10,382 bases of DNA from DASWRT01 sp036403035 (lineage in GTDB: Bacteria; Pseudomonadota; Alphaproteobacteria; ATCC43930; CGMCC-115725), in assembly GCA_036403035.1 (NCBI GenBank), contig DASWRT010000187.1:1-10382 (forward strand), written 5' to 3'. The translations under genes were made by a program, and so were the position numbers. Under the pieces are notes generated by a model. It saw only the letters and a program-made list of their open reading frames with translations, was not told the origin of the DNA and searched no databases. Numbering within the stretch: the first letter of the stretch is position 1; every line of letters starts with the position of its first letter. Below are positions 5,296 through 10,382 of the stretch, in pieces.

Positions 5296-6093
5296 ATGAC
5301 GACGGACAACCATCTTGTTTCGCTCGACGGCGCCGGCGTCGCGACGGTCACGCTGAACCGGCCGGACCTGCGCAACGCCTTCGACGACCGTTTGATCGCC
5401 GACCTGACCGCGACCTTCGCGCGGCTCGGCGCCGACGCTGCCGTGCGGGCGGTCGTGCTGCGCGGCGCCGGCAAGGCGTTCTCGGCCGGCGGCGACCTCA
5501 ATTGGATGCGCCGCATGGCCGGTTACGGCGAGGCGGAGAACCTCGCCGACGCGAAGCTCCTGGCGAAGCTGATGCGCACGCTCGACGAACTGCCGAAGCC
5601 GACCGTCGCGGCGGTGCATGGCGCCTGCTACGCGGGCGGCATGGGGCTGGTCGCCTGCGCCGACATCACGATCGCCGCCGACGACGCCGTCTTCTCCCTG
5701 TCGGAAGTCCGGCTCGGGCTCGTGCCGGCGGTGATCAGCCCGTACGTGACGCGGGCGATCGGCCCGCGCGCGATGCGGCGCTATGCTCTCACCGCCGAGC
5801 AGATCGGCGCGGCGGAGGCACTGCGGATCGGTTTCGTCCACGAGGTGGTCCCGGTCGCCGGGCTCGACGAGGCGGTCGGGCGCATCGTCTCGGCGCTCGC
5901 CGCGGGCGGGGTGGCGGCGCAGGCGAAGACGAAAGATCTCCTCGCGGCGATCGCGTTCCGGCCGATCGACGAGGCCGTCACCGACCGCACCGCGAAGGCG
6001 ATCGCCGCCGCGCGCGCCGGGGAGGAGGCGAGGGAAGGGCTTGCCGCCTTCTTCGAGAAGCGCAAGCCGGAATGGCAGCAGCGGAAGGCGTGA
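5296..6093 (+). CDS. liuC: methylglutaconyl-CoA hydratase (crotonase family)
   Basis: This enzyme hydrates 3-methylglutaconyl-CoA to HMG-CoA (EC 4.2.1.18), the step between the carboxylase and the lyase encoded on either side. The 265-residue product has the crotonase core: VTLNRPDLRNAF, SAGGDLNWM (63-71), the CoA-binding HGACYAGGMGLVACAD and SLSEVRLGLVPAVISPYV. Glu137 corresponds to the second catalytic Glu of rat enoyl-CoA hydratase (Glu164), while the first (Glu144) is Gly117 here. From memory, LiuC proteins of Pseudomonas also have Gly there, so this is a subfamily trait and supports LiuC over a general enoyl-CoA hydratase. ATG at 5296 lies four bases after the liuB stop with little ribosome site, suggesting translational coupling. 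The final codons overlap possible starts of liuD. Confidence 0.9.
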   Translation: MTTDNHLVSLDGAGVATVTLNRPDLRNAFDDRLIADLTATFARLGADAAVRAVVLRGAGKAFSAGGDLNWMRRMAGYGEAENLADAKLLAKLMRTLDELPKPTVAAVHGACYAGGMGLVACADITIAADDAVFSLSEVRLGLVPAVISPYVTRAIGPRAMRRYALTAEQIGAAEALRIGFVHEVVPVAGLDEAVGRIVSALAAGGVAAQAKTKDLLAAIAFRPIDEAVTDRTAKAIAAARAGEEAREGLAAFFEKRKPEWQQRKA

Positions 6094-6098
6094 GCACG

Positions 6099-8123
6099 AT
6101 GTTTGGAACGCTGCTGATCGCGAACCGCGGCGAGATCGCCTGCCGCGTCATCCGCACCGCGCGCCGCCTCGGCATTCGCACCGTGGCGGTTTATTCGGAC
6201 GCCGATGCGCGGGCGCCGCACGTCGCGCTGGCCGACGAGGCATACCGGATCGGGCCGCCGCCCGCCCGCGAGAGCTATCTTCGCATCGACGCGATCCTCG
6301 ACGTCGCGCGGCGGAGCGGCGCCGACGCGGTCCATCCCGGCTATGGTTTCCTCTCGGAGAACGCCGAGTTCGCTGAGGCGTGCGCCGCGGCCGGGCTCGT
6401 CTTCGTCGGGCCGCCGGCTTCGGCGATCCGGGCGATGGGTTCGAAGGCGGCGGCGAAGGCGCTGATGGAGCGGGCGGCCGTGCCGCTGGTGCCGGGCTAT
6501 CATGGCGACGACCAGGATCCTGATCGGCTTGCCGCCGAGGCCGGCCGGATCGGCTACCCGGTCCTGATCAAGGCGTCGGCCGGCGGGGGCGGGAAGGGGA
6601 TGCGCGTCGTCGAGCGCGCCGCCGACTTCGCTGCCGCGCTCGCTGGCGCGAAGCGTGAGGCTGCGGCATCTTTCGCTGACGACCGGGTATTGATCGAGAA
6701 GTACCTGACCCGGCCGCGTCACATCGAGATCCAGGTCTTCGCCGACGGGCAGGGCGAGACCGTCTATCTGTTCGAGCGCGACTGCTCGCTGCAGCGCCGC
6801 CACCAGAAGGTGATCGAGGAGGCGCCGGCGCCGGGCATGCCGCCCGAGCGGCGCCGCGCGATGGGCGAGGCTGCGGTCGCCGCGGCCAAGGCGGTCGGCT
6901 ACGTCGGTGCTGGCACCGTCGAGTTCATCGCCGAAGACGATCGTTTCTACTTCATGGAAATGAACACCCGGCTCCAGGTCGAGCATCCGGTGACCGAGAT
7001 GATCACCGGTCTCGATCTCGTGGAGTGGCAGCTTCGGGTCGCCGCGGGCGGAAGACTGCCGCTACGGCAGGAGGATCTGGCGATCCGCGGCCATGCCTTC
7101 GAGGTACGGCTTTATGCCGAGGATCCGGATCGCGACTTCCTGCCGGCGACCGGCACGCTCAAGACGTTCCGGACGCCGCCGGAGGGGGCCCATGTCCGCC
7201 TCGACGCCGGCGTGCGGGAGGGCGACGCGATCGGCGTCCATTACGACCCGATGATCGCAAAGCTGATCGTCTGGGACGAGAGCCGCAGCGCCGCCCTGCA
7301 ACGCCTGCGTGGCGCGCTCGATGCGACGGCGATCTCCGGGCTGGCGACCAATCTCGCCTTCCTGCGCCGCGTCGCCGGGAACCCGGCCTTCGCCGCGGGC
7401 GAGGTCGATACCGGCTTCATCGGGCGGCACCGTGCCGACCTTGTGCCGGCGCCCGCGCCGGCACCCGAAGGAGCGCTCGCCGCGGCGGCGCTGCGACTGC
7501 TGCTCGATCAGGAGGAAGCTGCACGGACCGCGGCGGCGCGTGCGGCCGATCGCTGGTCGCCGTGGCACCGTACCGACGGTTGGCGGCTCAACGGCGATAC
7601 CTATCAGGAGGTGCGGTTCCGCGAGGCTGCCGGAGGCGAGCGGATCGTCCGTGTCGACTATCCGCGGCCGAGCGCCGGCGGTCTCCGGAAGCTGAGCATC
7701 GGCGACCGGACGGTTGAGGGGGCGGCCGAACGCCTGCCGGACGGTGCGCTCGCGATCGTGCTCGACGGAGTACGGCGGCGCGTCGTGACGGCGCGCGACG
7801 GGGCTGTCTTCAGCGTGTTCCTCGACGGTGCGAGCTACCGGTTCACCTACGAGGATCCGCACGCGCCGGCCGGCGTCGCCGAGGGTGACGCGGGCCGGCT
7901 CGCCGCACCGATGCCGGGCAAGATCGTCCAGGTGCTCGCGGAGCCCGGCGCGCAGGTGAAGCGCGGCCAGCCGCTGCTGGTGCTGGAGGCGATGAAGATG
8001 GAGCACACCATCGCCGCTCCCGCCGACGGCCGCCTTGCCGCCCTGTGCTGCGCGGTCGGCGATCTCGTCGATGAGGGCGCCGAACTGGTTGTCTTCGAAC
8101 CCGAGGAGGAGACGACGCCATGA
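6099..8123 (+). CDS. liuD: 3-methylcrotonyl-CoA carboxylase alpha subunit, biotin carboxylase
   Basis: This subunit carboxylates its own biotin with ATP and bicarbonate and passes the carboxyl group to LiuB. The 674-residue product has three parts. The biotin carboxylase (about 1-450) shows LLIANRGEIACRVIRTARR, HPGYGFLSENAEFA, the ATP-grasp loop GGGGKGM (Lys166) and EMNTRLQVEHPVTEMITG with catalytic Glu287. A linker domain that contacts the beta subunit follows (about 450-600). The C-terminal carrier domain has the biotinylation site EAMKMEH with Lys633. ATG at 6099 gives the canonical MFGTLLIANRGE start, with GGAAGG (6083-6088) ten bases upstream. GTG at 6090, overlapping the liuC stop as GTGA, would add three residues and is a real alternative. 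Context with LiuB, LiuC and HMG-CoA lyase favours methylcrotonyl-CoA over propionyl-, acetyl- or geranyl-CoA. Confidence 0.95.
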   Translation: MFGTLLIANRGEIACRVIRTARRLGIRTVAVYSDADARAPHVALADEAYRIGPPPARESYLRIDAILDVARRSGADAVHPGYGFLSENAEFAEACAAAGLVFVGPPASAIRAMGSKAAAKALMERAAVPLVPGYHGDDQDPDRLAAEAGRIGYPVLIKASAGGGGKGMRVVERAADFAAALAGAKREAAASFADDRVLIEKYLTRPRHIEIQVFADGQGETVYLFERDCSLQRRHQKVIEEAPAPGMPPERRRAMGEAAVAAAKAVGYVGAGTVEFIAEDDRFYFMEMNTRLQVEHPVTEMITGLDLVEWQLRVAAGGRLPLRQEDLAIRGHAFEVRLYAEDPDRDFLPATGTLKTFRTPPEGAHVRLDAGVREGDAIGVHYDPMIAKLIVWDESRSAALQRLRGALDATAISGLATNLAFLRRVAGNPAFAAGEVDTGFIGRHRADLVPAPAPAPEGALAAAALRLLLDQEEAARTAAARAADRWSPWHRTDGWRLNGDTYQEVRFREAAGGERIVRVDYPRPSAGGLRKLSIGDRTVEGAAERLPDGALAIVLDGVRRRVVTARDGAVFSVFLDGASYRFTYEDPHAPAGVAEGDAGRLAAPMPGKIVQVLAEPGAQVKRGQPLLVLEAMKMEHTIAAPADGRLAALCCAVGDLVDEGAELVVFEPEEETTP

Positions 8124-9031
8124 CGACGCTCCCGAAGCAGGTCAAGATCGTCGAGGTCGGTCCGCGCGACGGGTTGCAGAACGAGCCGCAGACGGTGCCG
8201 ACCGACACCAAGGTCGAGCTGGTCCGCCTGCTCGGCGAGGCCGGCCTGACAGTGATCGAGTCCGGCAGTTTCGTCTCGCCGAAATGGGTGCCGCAGATGG
8301 CGGACACGCCGATGGTTCTCGCCGCGATCGAGCGGCGTCCCGGCGTCTCCTATCCGGTCCTCGTCCCGAACATGAAGGGCATGGAAGGAGCGCTCGCCGC
8401 CGGCGTCGGCGAGGTCGCGATCTTCGGCGCGGCGTCGGAGAGCTTCTCCCGGCGCAACATCAACTGCTCGATCGCCGAGAGCCTGGACCGCTTCGCGCCG
8501 GTCGCGGAAACCGCGCGGCAGCACGGCATCCGCGTCCGCGGCTACATCTCCTGCGTCGTCGACTGCCCGTACGAGGGACCGGTCGCGCCGGAGGCGGTTG
8601 CCCGAGTGGCGGAACGGCTTCTTGCGATGGGGTGCTACGAGATTTCGCTCGGCGATACGATCGGCACGGCGACGCCGGCACGGGTGCAGGCGATGCTCGA
8701 CGCCGTGGCGGCGGTGATGCCGGTCGACAAGCTCGCCGTGCATTTCCATGACACCTACGGTCAGGCGATCGCGAACATCTATGCCTCGCTGGAACGCGGC
8801 GTCGCCGTCGTCGACAGCTCGGTCGCCGGGCTCGGCGGCTGCCCCTATGCCAAGGGAGCAAGCGGCAACGTCGCGACCGAGGACGTCGTCTATCTGCTCG
8901 ACGGGCTCGGTTGCCGGACCGGCGTCGACTTGCGGCGCGTGTTCGAGGCGGGCCGCTTCATCGGCCGCGCGCTCGGCCGTCCGCCGGCCTCCAAGGTATC
9001 GCGCGCGCTGGAGGGGAAAGCGGCGGCGTGA
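8120..9031 (+). CDS. liuE: hydroxymethylglutaryl-CoA lyase
   Basis: The enzyme cleaves HMG-CoA to acetyl-CoA and acetoacetate (EC 4.1.3.4), the last step of the leucine pathway. The 303-residue TIM-barrel protein has all known active-site residues in register with the human enzyme: Arg16 and Asp17 in VEVGPRDGLQNE, His208 and His210 in AVHFHDTYG, and Cys241 and Asn250 in the signature GLGGCPYAKGASGN. The constant offset of 25 from human numbering for Asp42, His233, His235, Cys266 and Asn275 argues strongly for a working lyase rather than another DRE-TIM metallolyase. The ATG overlaps the liuD stop (ATGA, 8120-8123), and its own stop overlaps the next start (GTGA), so it is coupled on both sides. 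GAGGAGGAGA in the end of liuD supplies a ribosome site. Confidence 0.96.
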   Translation: MTTLPKQVKIVEVGPRDGLQNEPQTVPTDTKVELVRLLGEAGLTVIESGSFVSPKWVPQMADTPMVLAAIERRPGVSYPVLVPNMKGMEGALAAGVGEVAIFGAASESFSRRNINCSIAESLDRFAPVAETARQHGIRVRGYISCVVDCPYEGPVAPEAVARVAERLLAMGCYEISLGDTIGTATPARVQAMLDAVAAVMPVDKLAVHFHDTYGQAIANIYASLERGVAVVDSSVAGLGGCPYAKGASGNVATEDVVYLLDGLGCRTGVDLRRVFEAGRFIGRALGRPPASKVSRALEGKAAA

Positions 9032-9438
9032 CGCTGCACCTGATCAAGCTCTGCGTCGGCATCGACAGCGTCGAACAGCTGATCGAGCATCGCCGTCGGC
9101 GCGGCAATGAGAGCCCCTGCTACATCCATACGCGGAATCGGCCGAAGCGCGCTGCGGAGATCCTGGATGGCGGCGGCTCGCTCTACTGGGTGATCAAGGG
9201 CGAGATCCTGATCCGGCAGCGCGTGCTCGGAATCCTCGACCACCAGGACGAGGCGGGGCAGGCTTTCTGCACACTGCATCTGGACGGCACGCTGGTCCGG
9301 ACGGTGCCGGCGCGCTTCCGTCCGTTCCAGGGCTGGCGCTATTTCGTGCCGGAGCATGCGCCGCCGGATCGGACGGGCGACGATGGCGAGATGCCGTTGG
9401 AGATGGTGCGCGAGTTGCGGTCGCTGGGGCTGCTCTGA
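9028..9438 (+). CDS. DUF1489 family protein of unknown function
   Basis: This 136-residue soluble protein without signal peptide or membrane segment is recognised as DUF1489, a family found mainly in alphaproteobacteria. Family traits are the opening TLHLIKLCVG, a central HTRNRPKRAAEILDGGGSLYWVIKG, the basic QRVLGI segment and FRPFQGWRYFVPEHAPPD near the C-terminus. No catalytic residues are established for the family, and I assign no function. The GTG start at 9028 overlaps the liuE stop (GTGA) and puts the conserved TLHLIKL directly at the N-terminus; GAGGGG (9011-9016) lies eleven bases upstream. The overlap implies co-transcription and probably coupled translation with leucine catabolism, but this could simply be a convenient location. 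No clear terminator follows its stop; the first strong stem is at 9607-9623. Confidence 0.9.
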   Translation: MTLHLIKLCVGIDSVEQLIEHRRRRGNESPCYIHTRNRPKRAAEILDGGGSLYWVIKGEILIRQRVLGILDHQDEAGQAFCTLHLDGTLVRTVPARFRPFQGWRYFVPEHAPPDRTGDDGEMPLEMVRELRSLGLL

Positions 9439-9477
9439 GGCGCGCCGGTGTTTCGTCACGGCGGTGTAAGAAAGCTC

Positions 9478-9507
9478 TGGACATGGGGTGGTGGCGTTTC
9501 CTATATC
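9478..9507 (+). promoter_or_regulatory. weak promoter candidate upstream of rrs
   Basis: TGGACA (9478-9483) and TATATC (9502-9507) are 18 bp apart, matching the sigma-70 consensus in five and four positions respectively. It is the most upstream of three promoter-like pairs that face rrs. It could also be chance in a region free of coding constraint. Confidence 0.25.
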
Positions 9508-9564
9508 CGGCCTCGCCGCTGACGACGCGAGTTGTTCGGCGGCCCTGTAGGGATCCGGTCGGCG

Positions 9565-9598
9565 GCCTCTTGAAGAGGCGGGCAGGCGGGTTTATATA
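9565..9598 (+). promoter_or_regulatory. promoter candidate with a palindrome over its -35
   Basis: TTGAAG (9570-9575) and TATATA (9593-9598) are exactly 17 bp apart. The -35 sits inside a perfect 15-bp palindrome, GCCTCTTGAAGAGGC (9565-9579). The TTTATATA stretch is one of the most A/T-rich runs of the intergenic region. The arrangement suggests a promoter that a dimeric regulator could block. It would be a secondary upstream rRNA promoter or drive a short transcript ending near the next hairpin. Confidence 0.35.
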
Positions 9599-9606
9599 GG
9601 TCCTCC

Positions 9607-9623
9607 GGCCGTTTCGGACGGCC
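9607..9623. other. hairpin with TTCGG loop, possible transcript end
   Basis: GGCCGT and ACGGCC form a perfect 6-bp stem around TTCGG, followed by CCTTC. The stem is stable but lacks a T-run on either strand. It is the best available candidate for the 3' end of the liu-DUF1489 transcript or for a stop after the upstream promoter candidate. Confidence 0.35.
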
Positions 9624-9741
9624 CCTTCACATCGAGAGCACATGGTCGGCGCCGCGCGTGGCGGCGATGGTCGGGTGCTTGCCGGTTTCGGGGGCGGGGT
9701 AGAGCGGTTGGTTCGGTCGGTCGGTTGGTCTGCAAGGCCGG

Positions 9742-9770
9742 TTGACAGGCTGGTGAGGCGGGTGTAGAAG
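9742..9770 (+). promoter_or_regulatory. main rRNA operon promoter
   Basis: TTGACA (9742-9747), a perfect -35, and TAGAAG (9765-9770) are 17 bp apart, a pairing I recognise from rRNA promoters of related alphaproteobacteria. The start site would be near 9777. Bases 9771-9780 form a C-rich discriminator (CCCGCTCCCC), the feature that makes rRNA promoters sensitive to ppGpp and DksA. The leader to the mature 16S end would be about 215 bases. Confidence 0.75.
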
Positions 9771-9809
9771 CCCGCTCCCCCGCGCCGCCGAGAGGGGCGT
9801 GGAAGGGAT

Positions 9810-9838
9810 GGGACCTTCGGGTTCCCTGCTGTTTGACA
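9810..9838 (+). promoter_or_regulatory. rRNA leader antitermination site, boxB hairpin and boxA
   Basis: A stem GGGACC / GGTTCCC with one bulged T and a TTCG tetraloop (9810-9826) is followed directly by TGCTGTTTGACA (9827-9838), which matches E. coli boxA in 10 of 12 positions. The order boxB then boxA is that of bacterial rRNA leaders, where NusB/NusE bind boxA to prevent Rho termination of the untranslated rRNA transcript. Confidence 0.65.
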
Positions 9839-9992
9839 TCGTCGGATTGGAAGTTGGGTAAGGGATGCGCAGGCGGCGGTGCCTATGTGGGCACTGACGC
9901 GTACTGAGCATCTAAGAGTGTTGAGTGCGTTTTGGTGCCCTCGAGCTAGGCCGGGCGGCGTGAGCGGAGACGTTCATGTTGTTTGGCAAGGC

Positions 9993-10382
<390 letters not shown>

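Larger units (their letters stand above)
9439..9992 (+). other. non-coding region upstream of rrs
   Basis: This 554-bp stretch has no supportable gene. From left to right it holds two weak promoter candidates (9478-9507 and 9570-9598), a UUCGG-loop hairpin (9607-9623), a G/T-rich tetranucleotide run of GGTT and CGGT units (9705-9730), the main rRNA promoter, and the antitermination leader. The block TCGGCGGCC occurs twice, 23 bp apart (9536-9544 and 9559-9567). After boxA come a GTGCC/GGCAC hairpin (9879-9894) and the segment that should pair with the 3' flank of 16S for RNase III cleavage, though the partner is outside the window. Confidence 0.7.

Noticed and set aside
5502..6098. Upstream extension of the liuD frame inside liuC
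   Set aside because: The translation is Arg-rich and unrelated to biotin carboxylase. The family starts at MFGTLLIANRGE (6099).
9627..9911. Minus-strand open frame of 94 codons upstream of rrs
   Set aside because: It is Pro/Arg/Thr-rich with no family likeness and runs antisense across the rRNA promoter and boxA leader. It looks like one of the spurious frames often annotated beside rRNA operons.

Overview
The window is GC-rich chromosomal DNA from an alphaproteobacterium, most likely of the order Rhodospirillales. Four things support this: the 5' part of a 16S rRNA gene at the right end, with the GGCGGCATGCCTAACACATG helix typical of that group; FliX, a flagellar regulator essentially confined to alphaproteobacteria; a DksA with a single remaining zinc-site cysteine; and a DUF1489 protein. 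It looks like ordinary core chromosome. I see no transposase, phage gene, CRISPR array or defence system.

Layout. Positions 1-265 are gene-free and hold an orphan boxA-like motif and a run of 11-bp A-rich repeats. A minus-strand flagellar operon follows in the order flgI (2261-1056), rod-binding protein cheL/flgJ-N (1056-715), flgN/flbY-like (718-266), with overlapping stops and starts. The divergent gap 2262-2507 carries a near-consensus sigma-54 promoter for flgI and, about 90-110 bp upstream of its start site, two matched CGGCA-N5-TGCCG dyads placed like an enhancer. On the plus strand come fliX, then dksA with its own sigma-70-like promoter overlapped by a 10-bp-arm dyad, then a strong intrinsic terminator.

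The second half is a leucine/isovalerate catabolic operon, liuB-liuC-liuD-liuE: methylcrotonyl-CoA carboxylase beta subunit, methylglutaconyl-CoA hydratase, the biotin-carrying alpha subunit, and HMG-CoA lyase. A DUF1489 gene is joined to liuE by a GTGA overlap. The four enzymes take 3-methylcrotonyl-CoA to acetyl-CoA plus acetoacetate. Isovaleryl-CoA dehydrogenase and a LiuR-type regulator are not in the window.

The last 950 bp are the upstream region and start of an rRNA operon: weak upstream promoter candidates, a strong TTGACA-17-TAGAAG promoter, a boxB/boxA antitermination leader, and rrs running off the right edge. The best leads for follow-up are regulatory: the dyad pair between flgI and fliX, the dyad over the dksA promoter, the palindrome over a candidate promoter upstream of rrs, and the DUF1489 gene tied to leucine catabolism.
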